42,593 nucleotides of DNA from Myxococcota bacterium (GCA_020629955.1 JAHDCI010000022.1:1-42593); one strand, 5' to 3'. Numbered from the stretch's first letter, positions 1-8,434 are shown. The notes: generated by a model from the letters alone, not told the origin. Program-made: numbers and translations.

Positions 1-2
1 AT

Positions 3-1244
3 ACGATCCAAGAGGGGCAGACCCTCTGGGCCATCTCTCGGACCTATGACGTTAGCGTTGACCGCATCCTAGAGTTTAACGAAATGTCACAACGCGACGC
101 GCGACGGCTGCGCCGGGGAAGCACACTTCGGATTCCTGGCGAACACGAGACGGGGGATCTTGAGCTTGCCCGTGTGGGCCCGGCGCGAATCGAAGATCTT
201 CCACCTCTCGAGGACGGCGCCTATCACCTGCTCGCGGAGGGTGAGACGCTCTGGGATGTGGCGCACACGTATGAGAAGACGCTGGCGGAGATCGTGGAAC
301 GCAACGAGCTCGACGACGACGCGATGCGCAGCCTGCGGGCTGGCCGGCCGATCATTATTCCCGGGCTAACCCAGGACCAGATCCGCGTCGCTGACCCGAG
401 CACGAGCCGCGCCGGCTTTCGCCATACGGTTGGGCGCGGACAGACAATCTGGGATCTCGCGCGCTCGTTCCGCGTCAGCGTTTCGCAGCTCATGGCGGCC
501 AATGGCCTCGACCAGAGTGGAGCGCAGGGCATTCGCGAAGGACAGCGATTGTGGATTCCGGGCGGCCGGCGACAAGCGCGGGAGGACGGAGAGCCACAGC
601 TCAGCCGAGCGCAACAACAAGCGCTTCGCCTGGCCGAACGGCTTGGTCTTGGTAGCGTCGAAGCGGGACGCGAGCTCCTTCGGGGTCGACTCGAACGCCG
701 CTGGATTCGCGCCGCACGCGGACGCGCCGGCAGGCTCCCGGGAACCCTTCGCTGGCCCGTACGAAACGGCCGTTTTGTCCGAGGCTATGGTTCTGGCGAG
801 CAGGGTTATCACCTGGCCATGGACATCGCGGGCGATATCGGCTGGAACGTTCGCGCGGCAGCTCCAGGGATTGTCGGATACTCCGGTGATGGCATTCGGG
901 GCTTCGGCAACGTCGTCATCCTCATCCATCCAGGAGGCTGGGTAACGCTCTACGCACACAACTCCATGAACTTCGTCGTTGCAGGAGAGCGAGTGCCTGG
1001 CGGCGGCGTGATCGCAGAGCTTGGCAGCAGCGGCATCAGCCGCGGACCGCACGTGCACTTCGAGTTCATCTACGATGGACAAAACTGCGACCCGGCCACC
1101 CTCTTCCGCCCGGGCGTGCAGCACGAGTCTCGGCTGGCACGCATTCCTCGCGAAACCTGGACCCGCCCGAACGACCGCCCCGACGGCGTGCAGTGTCAGC
1201 GCCGGCGCCGTCATCCTCGCTCGCGCTGGGTGGTTAGCGAATAG
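3..1244 (+). CDS. LysM-repeat M23 family peptidoglycan endopeptidase (5' partial)
   Basis: The frame is open from the first bases of the window, so the true start lies upstream. Three LysM-like modules are visible: one before the first internal ATG (84), with the pattern EGQTLWAISRTYDVSVDRIL, and two more with EGETLWDVA and RGQTIWDLA cores, each ending in a (W/I)IPG motif. LysM binds N-acetylglucosamine in peptidoglycan. The C-terminal half is an M23 (lysostaphin/LytM-type) metallopeptidase: HLAMD supplies the HxxxD zinc ligands, YAHN follows, and HVHFE gives the HxH motif. All expected catalytic residues are present, so it may be active, unlike EnvC/NlpD-type activators. It probably acts in the periplasm or outside the cell on peptide cross-links. 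The signal peptide is not in view. The C-terminus is Arg-rich and Cys-containing. The gene is convergent with the LysR gene, with a palindromic element between them. Confidence 0.9.
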   Translation, partial: TIQEGQTLWAISRTYDVSVDRILEFNEMSQRDARRLRRGSTLRIPGEHETGDLELARVGPARIEDLPPLEDGAYHLLAEGETLWDVAHTYEKTLAEIVERNELDDDAMRSLRAGRPIIIPGLTQDQIRVADPSTSRAGFRHTVGRGQTIWDLARSFRVSVSQLMAANGLDQSGAQGIREGQRLWIPGGRRQAREDGEPQLSRAQQQALRLAERLGLGSVEAGRELLRGRLERRWIRAARGRAGRLPGTLRWPVRNGRFVRGYGSGEQGYHLAMDIAGDIGWNVRAAAPGIVGYSGDGIRGFGNVVILIHPGGWVTLYAHNSMNFVVAGERVPGGGVIAELGSSGISRGPHVHFEFIYDGQNCDPATLFRPGVQHESRLARIPRETWTRPNDRPDGVQCQRRRRHPRSRWVVSE

Positions 1245-1293
1245 GGTCCCTCAAGAATCGTCACGCAGCGAAAGAGCGCCTTTGAAAACCGCG

Positions 1294-1455
1294 CTAGTGC
1301 GGGGATCACATCGATCGAAGGGATGATCTTTCGTGAGGGGCGCCGAGGCGAGCTTCGGAGAGCCGACGACATGCCGCGTATATGAACGAAGAGCGAAGCT
1401 CGCCTCGGCGTTCTGGCGGAAGAGGGCCCTTCGAGCGATGTGAACCACGCACTAG
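1294..1455 (-). repeat. Palindromic MITE-like element, copy A (full length, about 162 bp)
   Basis: Both ends read CTAG followed inward by a related sequence: on the minus strand the left arm starts CTAGTGCGTGGTTCACATCG and the right arm reversed starts CTAGTGCGGGGATCACATCG. The arms continue as imperfect inverted repeats (GAAGGGNNNNTCTT) and an inner inverted repeat around CGCCGAGGCGAGCTTCG, so the whole element can fold into one long hairpin. The same architecture recurs at 15617-15820, and parts recur at 12460-12527 and 26400-26474. No transposase is encoded. The minus-strand LysR gene ends with TAG formed at one tip (1452-1454). The element lies between two convergent genes and could act as a bidirectional transcript 3' end, which is inference. 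Confidence 0.85.
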
Positions 1456-2357
1456 GAACGCGCCAACGCCTCAAGCGCAAGGCTGATGCGCGGGGTGAGA
1501 AAGTCGAGCAAGGCGCGCAGCCTCAGGGATGCGAGACGCGCGTTCGCGAACACAAAACTGACCGGAAGCGACGGCGGCTCGAACCTCTCAAGAACGACCT
1601 TCAGCCGCCCCTGCTCAACCAACTCCGCAACCTGGTATTGCAGAAAACACCCATAGCCAAGCCCCGCGGCGCACGCTTCTACCCCGGCGGCGATGTGATT
1701 GGTTCGAATGCGGCCGCGGGTTGGAACAGTGTTGCGCGCTCCTTCCGCCGCGAACGTCCACCGTGAGTTCGTTCCAGCCCCGACAAGAATGCAGGGCAGC
1801 ATTTCCAGCGAAGCGGGCGTCAATATCGGTCCGTCTTCGCGAATCCGGTCCGGACTTGCGACCACCACTTGCCGCATCGTTCCCACTTGGCGGGCGACCA
1901 AACTCGAATCCACAAGATGGCCAATGCGCACAGCAAGATCGATGCTCTCCTCTACGAAGTCCATCAGTCGGTCGGCGAGAACGAAGTCGAGCTCCACCCC
2001 GGGATGTTCCGCCGCGAATTCCATCAGCGCCCCGGCAACATGGAGTTCGCCAAAGCGAACAGGAGCCGTGACTCGGAGCGGTCCGCGCAACGCGCCCGGC
2101 TTTGAGACGAGCGAGGCCTCCGCCTCGGCGACGTCTGCAAGGATTTTTCGAACGCGCTGAAGATAGGTTCGCCCTTCCGCGGTCAACGCCATCCTGCGTG
2201 TCGTTCGGTGGAGAAGAACGACGCCGAGTGACTCCTCGAGCTGCTGAAGGGTACGGACCGCGGTGGGCAACGAGATACCGAGACGTTTGGCTCCGCTGGT
2301 CAGGCTGCCGCCCTCGGCAGTCGCAACAAAACACCGCATGGCGCGAAATCTATCCAT
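1452..2357 (-). CDS. LysR-family transcriptional regulator
   Basis: 301 residues, the usual LTTR length. The N-terminal winged helix-turn-helix spans about residues 1-60 (MDRFRAMRCFVATAEGG..., with SGAKRLGISLPTAVRTLQQLEESLG as the HTH and LLHRTTRRMALTAEG as the wing). It is followed by the linker helix and a two-lobed periplasmic-binding-protein-like effector domain (RGPLRVTAPVRFGELHVA...). It resembles the CrgA/AaeR-type subgroup often paired with redox or GST genes. It is divergent from the GST/PPOX pair that starts at 2492, the classic arrangement for an LTTR controlling its neighbours and itself. The TAG stop is formed at the tip of repeat copy A. The ATG start at 2357 matches the family N-terminus exactly. 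The inducer is unknown. Confidence 0.93.
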   Translation of the reverse strand: MDRFRAMRCFVATAEGGSLTSGAKRLGISLPTAVRTLQQLEESLGVVLLHRTTRRMALTAEGRTYLQRVRKILADVAEAEASLVSKPGALRGPLRVTAPVRFGELHVAGALMEFAAEHPGVELDFVLADRLMDFVEESIDLAVRIGHLVDSSLVARQVGTMRQVVVASPDRIREDGPILTPASLEMLPCILVGAGTNSRWTFAAEGARNTVPTRGRIRTNHIAAGVEACAAGLGYGCFLQYQVAELVEQGRLKVVLERFEPPSLPVSFVFANARLASLRLRALLDFLTPRISLALEALARS

Positions 2358-2491
2358 TCCGCCGATTGTTGCACATTATGGAAGAGTCCACTTCATTATT
2401 TTCGATTACTTCATTTCGAAAAGGGCACCAAATTCGATTCTGGGCGCGTCGCTGGACGCGCTGTTCCCTCAACCTTTCGAAGAAGACTGAA
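2358..2491. promoter_or_regulatory. Divergent LysR/GST control region
   Basis: A 134-bp gap between divergent starts. Around 2390-2440 it is more AT-rich than its surroundings and contains partial dyads such as TTCGATTACTTCATTTCGAA, in the style of LTTR T-N11-A boxes. No textbook -35/-10 pair stands out. That LysR binds here is inferred from layout. Confidence 0.45.
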
Positions 2492-3118
2492 ATGAAGCTC
2501 TACTCTTTTCCTCTCTCCGGCCACGCGCATCGCGCGGAGCTCTTTCTATCCTTGGCAAAGATCGACCACGAAGTCGTTCACCTCGACCTTCCCAGCGGCG
2601 CGCACAAACGCCCCGAGTTTCTCAAGAAGAACATCTTTGGCCAGGTTCCCGTGCTCGAAGATGAGGGGATCCATATCGCCGATTCGCATGCGATCATGGT
2701 CTACCTCGCGAAGAAGTATGACCTTCGGGATTGGTATCCTGACGACGCTCGCGGCGCTGCAGAAGTACAGCGATGGCTCGCGATCTCCGCCGGTCCCCTC
2801 GCCTATGGTCCTGCGGCCGCTCGATTGATCACGCTCTTCGGCGCCAAGCTCGATCCGGAGGTCATCACTGCGCGCGCACACAAACTATTCGGGACGGTGG
2901 AGGCCCATCTGGTCGGTCGGCAATGGCTCGCGTCGGACGCGCATCCCACGATCGCCGATGTCGCGTTCTATAGCTACGCGCACCATGCGCCGGAGGGAAA
3001 CGTCGACCTCTCCGCGTACCCAAATGTGCAGGCCCTTCTCTCCCGAATCGAATCGCTTCCAGGATTTGTTGAATTCGTCGAGAGCCCCGTTGGTCTTCGA
3101 GCGCCTTCAGTCTCCTGA
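2492..3118 (+). CDS. Glutathione S-transferase family protein
   Basis: 208 residues from the ATG at 2492. The open frame extends upstream to 2102, but that part runs antisense over the LysR gene, and the GST fold begins exactly at MKLYSFPLSGHAHRAELFL. The N-terminal thioredoxin-like domain (about residues 1-80) carries the Ser of SGHAHR, a GQVPVLED cis-Pro loop and the ADSHAIMVYL glutathione-contact region. An all-helical C-terminal domain follows, with a WLASDAHPTIADVAFYSY N-capping segment. The likely role is glutathione conjugation or peroxide detoxification in the cytosol; the substrate is unknown. It lies 5 bp upstream of the PPOX-family gene, so the two are cotranscribed, probably under the divergent LysR protein. 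Confidence 0.93.
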   Translation: MKLYSFPLSGHAHRAELFLSLAKIDHEVVHLDLPSGAHKRPEFLKKNIFGQVPVLEDEGIHIADSHAIMVYLAKKYDLRDWYPDDARGAAEVQRWLAISAGPLAYGPAAARLITLFGAKLDPEVITARAHKLFGTVEAHLVGRQWLASDAHPTIADVAFYSYAHHAPEGNVDLSAYPNVQALLSRIESLPGFVEFVESPVGLRAPSVS

Positions 3119-3123
3119 TCCCA

Positions 3124-4050
3124 ATGGCGACCGAAGCCCACCCCTTTCATGAAGGCGAAGTCGCTCTTCAGAAGCAGATGGGAGTGCACGAGCGAATCGC
3201 GAAAATCGGCGCAAAGATTATTCGCGACCATATGCCCGAACAGCATCGGTTCTTCTTCGAGAGCTTGCCTTATCTCGCTCTCGGCACTGTCGACTCCAAT
3301 GGTGATTCTTGGGCCACCTTCCTTACCGGAAGCCTGGGATTCGCCTCGTCGCCGGACGAAACGACTTTGGATATCGAAGCATCGCTCACGCCAGAGGACC
3401 CAGCCGCGAACGGGTTCGGCAAGGGCGCTTCGGTCGGCTTGCTCGGCATCGAACTCTCCAATCGTCGACGCAATCGAATGAACGGAACGGTATCGAGTTT
3501 CGGCGGAGGAATAGCCCGAGTAAGCGTTCGTCATAGCTTCGGCAATTGCCCGAAATATATCCAAACGAGAGCGCTTCAGCCGACGGGACGTACGCCTGGA
3601 TCGCGCACCGAACGGACGGCTCTTTCGACGACCGACCGCGCGCTCATCGAAGAAGCCGATACCTTCTTCGTGAGTTCGTATATCGATCTCAAAGACGAAC
3701 GACAGGTGGACGTGTCCCACCGCGGCGGGAACCCCGGCTTTGTCAAAGTCTCACCAGAGGGCACGCTAACCATTCCGGACTTCTCCGGAAATAGAGCGTT
3801 TAATACGCTTGGGAACATTCGAAAAAACCCTCGAAGTGGCCTTAGCTTCATCGACTGGACATCAGGCCATGTTCTTCAAATGACAGGGAGATCCGACATT
3901 CTCCAAGGCGATACGAATCTCGAGTTTGAAGGCGCAGAACGCTTCTGGAGATTCACGCCAGAAATGGTCGTCTTTCGAGAATATGCTTTTCCTTTTTGCG
4001 GAAGGCTCATCGAGCCGGCACCGAGCACACTACGCACCGGTCGGTGGTAA
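3124..4050 (+). CDS. Pyridoxamine 5'-phosphate oxidase-family FMN-binding protein
   Basis: 308 residues. The sequence follows the COG3576-type PPOX-like pattern: HPFHEGEVALQKQMGV at the N-terminus, IRDHMPEQHRFFF, LALGTVDSNGDSWATFLTG (split-barrel core), LLGIELSNRRRNRMNG, SFGNCPKYIQ, then a second barrel with DVSHRGGNPGFVKV, TLTIPDFSGNRAFNTLGNI and FIDWTSGHVLQMTGR. These proteins bind flavin and are probably reductases or oxygenases of small molecules; a true PNPOx role in vitamin B6 synthesis is unlikely. Many homologues continue into a ferredoxin-reductase plus 2Fe-2S module. Here the protein ends after the PPOX part, so the electron donor must be separate. It starts 5 bp after the GST stop and is convergent with the M15 peptidase gene (31-bp gap). 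Confidence 0.88.
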   Translation: MATEAHPFHEGEVALQKQMGVHERIAKIGAKIIRDHMPEQHRFFFESLPYLALGTVDSNGDSWATFLTGSLGFASSPDETTLDIEASLTPEDPAANGFGKGASVGLLGIELSNRRRNRMNGTVSSFGGGIARVSVRHSFGNCPKYIQTRALQPTGRTPGSRTERTALSTTDRALIEEADTFFVSSYIDLKDERQVDVSHRGGNPGFVKVSPEGTLTIPDFSGNRAFNTLGNIRKNPRSGLSFIDWTSGHVLQMTGRSDILQGDTNLEFEGAERFWRFTPEMVVFREYAFPFCGRLIEPAPSTLRTGRW

Positions 4051-4081
4051 GGACCGCAGGCGTTGCGGGAGCGGGGACTTA

Positions 4082-5167
4082 TTAGAGGCCCGGGAAGGCG
4101 ACAGAGCACCCTGAGGATTCGGGAGCCGATTCCTCTTCAGGAGCCTCGGTCGTCTCTTCGGTCGCGGCTTCTTCCGTCGCGCTTTCCTCCTCCGCGGTGG
4201 CCGGCGTTTGCGTCTCTTCCGTGGCTGGTTCCGCAGTTTCGGTCGCAGCTTCGGAATCGCCTTCCGTCGCGGCAGGCTCCACAGCCTCGGAGTCGGCAGC
4301 TTCGCCAGTCTCGGTTGCGTCTGTCTCGGTTGCCTCTGTCTCGGCTTCGCCTGTCTCGCCGGTTTCTACAGCCGAGCCCTCGCCCGCTTGCGCGGCCATA
4401 TGCGGCGCCGGACCTGCGCTCTTTAGGATATGCGCCGGGTCACCGAGAAACTCGAAGTGCATCGTATCCTGCAGACGGTCGCGACCGAGCCAGTAGAAAC
4501 CGAAGCGTTCGAAGACATGCACCCAGCAGGGGGGCATCGCCATTCGCTCGTAGATGCTCTCGACTGGATTCTGGCAAAGCGGATGGTCGCCCCACTGCGC
4601 GACGCACATGCAGCAGGTGTTGAGCTGTGGGTCGATATCGATCGCGATGCCGTAAACGTGATTGCTGACCTGGCCGTTGTGGTAGGTGTTGCGCGTGCGC
4701 AGCCCAGAAAGACGGACAGGCGTGTAATCGTCGTCACCACACTCGGCGCGGATCTGTTGCTCCACGCAGGCAAGCGCGGGGTGAATCTGGTTGTTGAGGC
4801 GAACGGAGAGATCCATGAACTCGACGCGGCTCGAGTTCTCCATCGGAGTATTTTCGTTGTCTCGGCGATTGCCGAAGCCCTCGAAGTAGCCGTAGTGCTG
4901 CGTTCGCCACTCCACCGCCTGCGCCTGGAGTCCGCGGCGACGACGCTGCTCTTCCGGCGGCTGGGTCCAGCGTGGGAGGAAGTTCTCGCGCACGAGGAAA
5001 TCAACCGGCGTTTGGTAGTTGCACTCCGTTGTATTCTCGGGGAGCGGCGGAGCGTCGTCCGGGATCGGGGCACGCTGCGGACGAGGACGATTCTGAGCCC
5101 GTGAGCCGGCCGCGGCAAAGCCGAGACCAAAGGCGATGAGCGAGAGCATGAAGAGCCGGACGTTCAT
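4082..5167 (-). CDS. Secreted M15-family (VanY-like) D-Ala-D-Ala carboxypeptidase
   Basis: 361 residues from the ATG at 5167. The frame is open to 5818 but that part overlaps the TPR gene on the same strand and has no family character. Residues 1-24 form a signal peptide (MNVRLFMLSLIAFGLGF...GSRA). The zinc site is visible: NHVYGIAIDID gives H170 and D177, and DTMHFEF gives H237, the D-x-MHFE form seen in Peptidase_M15_4. Several cysteines (CCMC, CQN, PPCW) may form disulfides. Predicted role: trimming peptidoglycan stem peptides or lytic cleavage. Residues about 262-350 are a low-complexity Thr/Glu/Ala tail with repeated TGE and TEE units. The protein ends SSGCSVAFPGL: a Gly-Cys motif as in myxobacterial sorting tails, but with no membrane segment after it. 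The stop lies 31 bp from the convergent PPOX gene. Confidence 0.87.
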   Translation of the reverse strand: MNVRLFMLSLIAFGLGFAAAGSRAQNRPRPQRAPIPDDAPPLPENTTECNYQTPVDFLVRENFLPRWTQPPEEQRRRRGLQAQAVEWRTQHYGYFEGFGNRRDNENTPMENSSRVEFMDLSVRLNNQIHPALACVEQQIRAECGDDDYTPVRLSGLRTRNTYHNGQVSNHVYGIAIDIDPQLNTCCMCVAQWGDHPLCQNPVESIYERMAMPPCWVHVFERFGFYWLGRDRLQDTMHFEFLGDPAHILKSAGPAPHMAAQAGEGSAVETGETGEAETEATETDATETGEAADSEAVEPAATEGDSEAATETAEPATEETQTPATAEEESATEEAATEETTEAPEEESAPESSGCSVAFPGL

Positions 5168-5256
5168 AGCGGGGGTGTAGACGCCGCAAGGACGAACGGC
5201 AACCGGCAGGCAAACTCGGCGCACGCCAACTCGATCCCTACCCCTCGAATTCGGGT

Positions 5257-7299
5257 CTACCGCGCTTCGGCCACTGGCACGATCCAGGCCGGTGCGTCCG
5301 TGCGCGAGAGCCGATATCCCGTCTCCGTCGTCAGGATTCGTGTGGGATTCGAAGCGTCCTCCTCGACCAACGTCCGAAGCCTTCGAATGGCAACGTGGAC
5401 GCGCTTCGAATCCCGAAGCGGATGATATTCCAGGAGTCCCCAGGCGGACGTCGCGAGGGTCTCGAGATCGACCTCTTTTTGCGCGAAGAGCGTTTCGAGG
5501 ATTCGAGTCGCCAGGGGAGACGCTCGCCGCGAGGAATTCGCGAGAAAGAGCGTTCTTGAACGCGGGGCGAACGCCCACGACGACGAGTTTTCGCCACCTT
5601 GAACGGTCACATCCCAGTCTCTCGGAATGCTCTCGGCGAGCAGGTGGTCGAGAGCATCCATATCCGCAGAAGGACTGCCGAGCAGTGCACGGGCAACCCG
5701 CGCGACCGTGGGAGAGGCTCCGTCGGCCAAACTCAGCTCCATCAAGCGCACGATATCTGGCCCCTCGCTCGCCATCATCATCAAGTCTGCGAGCGCGAGG
5801 TAGCGTGAGGAGTTCCAAGCCTCGGCGATGGCGTGAAGGTCAGCGAGGGAGCGGCGTAGGCGCTCCGAATCACCGAGCGATGTGTAGGCGTAGCCCTGAA
5901 TCAAAAGGAGCTCGCCATTGATGAGCCCAAAGCGGCGACGACGCGCTTCCGCGAGAAGCTCGTTCAGAATCGAAAGCGCGCCACGCTCGTCGCCGTTCAG
6001 GAGCGCTACAAAGCTCTCCACGTATCGGCAGACGATCTGAATCACCGGTCCATCGCTTGTCGATGCACGTGGGACGTCATCCCGCGAGACGCTCTCTCCG
6101 CGACGGGCGCGATGCGATACACGTAGGGCCTCCGTGTACACGGCGGCACCCCCTTTGGGTCGTGGGATCGTTTCCGGCCAGATGGGCTCCTCACGCGACA
6201 TCGAGTGGCCTAGGCTAACCAGCCTCTCAAGCAAAAACGCGAGGTGATAGAGACTCGCGTTTCCGAGTGACTCGGCATCGCCAAGGAGCGATGAACAGAA
6301 GGCATCAAGGCCTTCGTAGCGCCCTGCCGCAACGCGACCGATACCTTCGAGCGCACGCCTCGCCAGCCCAGACACGCGCGTTGGAGAAGAGCCTTCGAGA
6401 ATGCCCGAGAGTGTTTTGCCAGCTCCTCGAAGCCCGACAATGGAGACCAAACGCCAAAGGTCGAAGACCGACGCTCCACGAGAAATACGTGTCGCGCTGC
6501 GAGCACCGTCGGCGACGTGGCCCATGCGAAAGCGAAGTCCGGAGACCGCGCTCTCGTAGGCTGCGCGCTCTGAGGGAGTCACGTCTCGTAATCGCCGGGA
6601 GACTTCTTGCAAAACGGCCTGCGCCTCTTCGTTCTTGCCGAGCTGCAAATGAGCTTCCGAAAGCAGAAGGAGTCGATCCACTTCTTGCTGAGCGCCGCTG
6701 GTCGGCAACACCCGAAGAATCTCGATCGCGCGCTGGTTTTCGCCGATCGAGACCCGCGCCTCGGCCACTAGCAACTGCTCTGGCACGGTCCTCGAATTCT
6801 GTCTTTCAAGCGCGTCCAGACACCGCACGGCCTCGCCGTCGTCGAGCGCGACTCTCGCCCAACGAAGCCTGTGCGCATGATTTTCGGGCGCGGGCGCCTG
6901 GACGAGCCACACCTTTGCTTCCGGAGCCGGACTGCTCAGCGCGCGTTCGAAGCGCTCTTCCGGATGAAGGCCCGGTGACTGCCAATCGAAACGTGATGCG
7001 GCTCGAAGCTCTTCTCCCCACGGCTCCTCACCGAGCGCAACTTGAGCGAGAACACGCAAGGTCTCAAGCGAGAGATTCGATACATCGATAGGGCCGGTTC
7101 GCGCACCTCTGGCTTGCGAGACGAGTGCGCGGGCGGAGCCATTGGCCACCTCGAGGATGGCCGCGATCTCACCCTCCTTGGCGGATGGCAAGAGTTCCCG
7201 CAAAACGCGCTCCGGCGCGCGCGGAGAGAGAGGCACCACCTCGCGCTCGCTTCCCACAGACTTCACGCCAACACGATACCAGATGGGGCCCGGCTCCAC
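5257..7299 (-). CDS. TPR-repeat regulator with C-terminal OmpR-type winged helix
   Basis: 680 residues from a GTG at 7299; an in-frame stop lies just upstream, so it cannot extend far. Most of the protein is helical TPR-like repeats (for example RWARVALDDGEAVRCLDAL, LLVAEARVSIGENQRAIEIL and LLLLSEAHLQLGKNEEAQAVL at about residues 140-260, and FVALLNGDERGALSIL further on). The last 80 residues form a winged-helix domain of the OmpR/PhoB C-terminal type (VDLETLATSAWGLLEYHPL, then KRVHVAIRRLRTLVEE, then TRILTTETGYRLS). This reverses the SARP/BTAD order, where the DNA-binding domain comes first. The N-terminus resembles the end of a nucleotide-binding STAND module, but no Walker A motif is present. 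It is probably a DNA-binding regulator with TPRs for protein contacts. The M15 peptidase starts 89 bp downstream on the same strand; the divergent neighbour is the esterase. Confidence 0.75.
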   Translation of the reverse strand: MEPGPIWYRVGVKSVGSEREVVPLSPRAPERVLRELLPSAKEGEIAAILEVANGSARALVSQARGARTGPIDVSNLSLETLRVLAQVALGEEPWGEELRAASRFDWQSPGLHPEERFERALSSPAPEAKVWLVQAPAPENHAHRLRWARVALDDGEAVRCLDALERQNSRTVPEQLLVAEARVSIGENQRAIEILRVLPTSGAQQEVDRLLLLSEAHLQLGKNEEAQAVLQEVSRRLRDVTPSERAAYESAVSGLRFRMGHVADGARSATRISRGASVFDLWRLVSIVGLRGAGKTLSGILEGSSPTRVSGLARRALEGIGRVAAGRYEGLDAFCSSLLGDAESLGNASLYHLAFLLERLVSLGHSMSREEPIWPETIPRPKGGAAVYTEALRVSHRARRGESVSRDDVPRASTSDGPVIQIVCRYVESFVALLNGDERGALSILNELLAEARRRRFGLINGELLLIQGYAYTSLGDSERLRRSLADLHAIAEAWNSSRYLALADLMMMASEGPDIVRLMELSLADGASPTVARVARALLGSPSADMDALDHLLAESIPRDWDVTVQGGENSSSWAFAPRSRTLFLANSSRRASPLATRILETLFAQKEVDLETLATSAWGLLEYHPLRDSKRVHVAIRRLRTLVEEDASNPTRILTTETGYRLSRTDAPAWIVPVAEAR

Positions 7300-7460
7300 G
7301 TTGCGTTCGTCGCCACCTCACCGCGCAGGCGGCTGTTCGGGCGGATCGGTAACCCGTTGTAACCCCAAAGAACGTGAAGAACACGGAGCGAGAAGGCAGA
7401 GATAGTCCGTCGCGACGGGGTGGATCGTGACAGTTTTTGATGACCGAGGAGCCCCACAGA
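7300..7460. promoter_or_regulatory. Divergent TPR-regulator/esterase intergenic region
   Basis: 161 bp between divergent starts. A GAGGAG ribosome binding site at 7444-7449 serves the esterase ATG at 7461. No clear operator or promoter boxes were recognised. The TPR/winged-helix protein may control this region, judging only from adjacency. Confidence 0.35.
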
Positions 7461-8417
7461 ATGAATCTCAACACAATCCCAACGCGAACGAGCAGGCGCT
7501 CGCTCGCCATCGTTCTTCTGCTCTCGCTCGCGTTTGGCGCTTGCGCGGATGTGAGCGAGGCCGAGATCGCTGCCGTTGAGCAGGAGCTGACCTCTCCGCT
7601 TCCGAGCGCGGCGGGACGGCACGACCTCGCATTCGATGTCTCGAATGGGGACCAGCGCTCGTACGTTCTCCATCTCCCGCCGAGCTACGACCCGGCACGT
7701 GCCGAGGAATACAGCCTCTATGTGGTCTTTCACGGCGGAGGTCAGTCCGCAGACGCCTTCTACAATCGTCCCGGAATCGACGAGCTCAAAACGATTGTCG
7801 ATACGAGGGAGAATGAAATTCTGGTCTTTCCGAACTCTGAACCCGGGACGGACGTCACGCTTACTGGAAAGTGGAAGCCAGTTGTCACCGCGACCAAAGA
7901 CGATCCCTTGTTCGCTTTCGAGTTAATGGATCATCTTGTCGCCGGATTGAATATCGACGAAACGCGCGTCTTCGCCGCGGGCTACTCCAACGGAGGCCGA
8001 TTCGTTCACGAGCTCGCATCACGAGAGCCGGAGCGCTTCCGCGCCGTCGCGGAGATTGCAGGGTATCTCAAAACGAACTTCGAAGTAGGACCGCCGATAG
8101 CACCCGCCGGAACATTTCTCCCGATCCTGATGGTGCACGGAGAAAATGATCCGGTCGTGCCGCTTGGTGGAGGCCTCTTTTTCTCGACGCTCAACGAATC
8201 TTGGGATCGATGGAACGATAACAACGATTGCACGCTCTCCAGCTACACGATCTACCTCTCCGGCTCGGAGTACCGGACGACCGCCTGTCAGTACGGCACA
8301 TTCCGAAACTTCGTCCGCCAGCAGCTCGTCTACAATCATGGCCACAGTTGGCCAGTCTGGTCCGATGGGATGAGCGCATCGACGACCATGGTCCAGTTCT
8401 TCGACCAACAGCTTTGA
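7461..8417 (+). CDS. LpqC/PHB-depolymerase-like esterase lipoprotein
   Basis: 318 residues from the ATG at 7461, chosen over an in-frame ATG at 7437 because GAGGAG sits 11 bases upstream. Residues 10-28 are a lipoprotein signal (RRSLAIVLLLSLAFGAC) with acylated Cys28. The alpha/beta-hydrolase domain begins near residue 53: VVFHGGG (oxyanion loop), GYSNGG with nucleophile Ser176, HGENDPVVP with Asp230, and NHGHSWP with the catalytic His at 293 or 295. This order matches the esterase_PHB/feruloyl-esterase group. The predicted function is hydrolysis of an ester, such as a polyester or feruloylated polysaccharide, at the cell surface; the substrate is undetermined. A 17-bp gap separates it from the next lipoprotein gene, so they are probably one transcript. 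Confidence 0.88.
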   Translation: MNLNTIPTRTSRRSLAIVLLLSLAFGACADVSEAEIAAVEQELTSPLPSAAGRHDLAFDVSNGDQRSYVLHLPPSYDPARAEEYSLYVVFHGGGQSADAFYNRPGIDELKTIVDTRENEILVFPNSEPGTDVTLTGKWKPVVTATKDDPLFAFELMDHLVAGLNIDETRVFAAGYSNGGRFVHELASREPERFRAVAEIAGYLKTNFEVGPPIAPAGTFLPILMVHGENDPVVPLGGGLFFSTLNESWDRWNDNNDCTLSSYTIYLSGSEYRTTACQYGTFRNFVRQQLVYNHGHSWPVWSDGMSASTTMVQFFDQQL

Positions 8418-8434
8418 CGAAAGCGATCCGAACG

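Noticed and set aside
1251-1480. Short open frames inside copies A and B that give partly similar peptides
   Set aside because: Similarity follows from DNA-level repeat identity; frames differ in start and length, have no ribosome binding site and are absent from copies C and D.
5168-5818. 217-codon N-terminal extension of the M15 peptidase frame
   Set aside because: It overlaps the TPR regulator gene on the same strand, has Arg-rich low-quality composition, and the ATG at 5167 opens a clean signal peptide.
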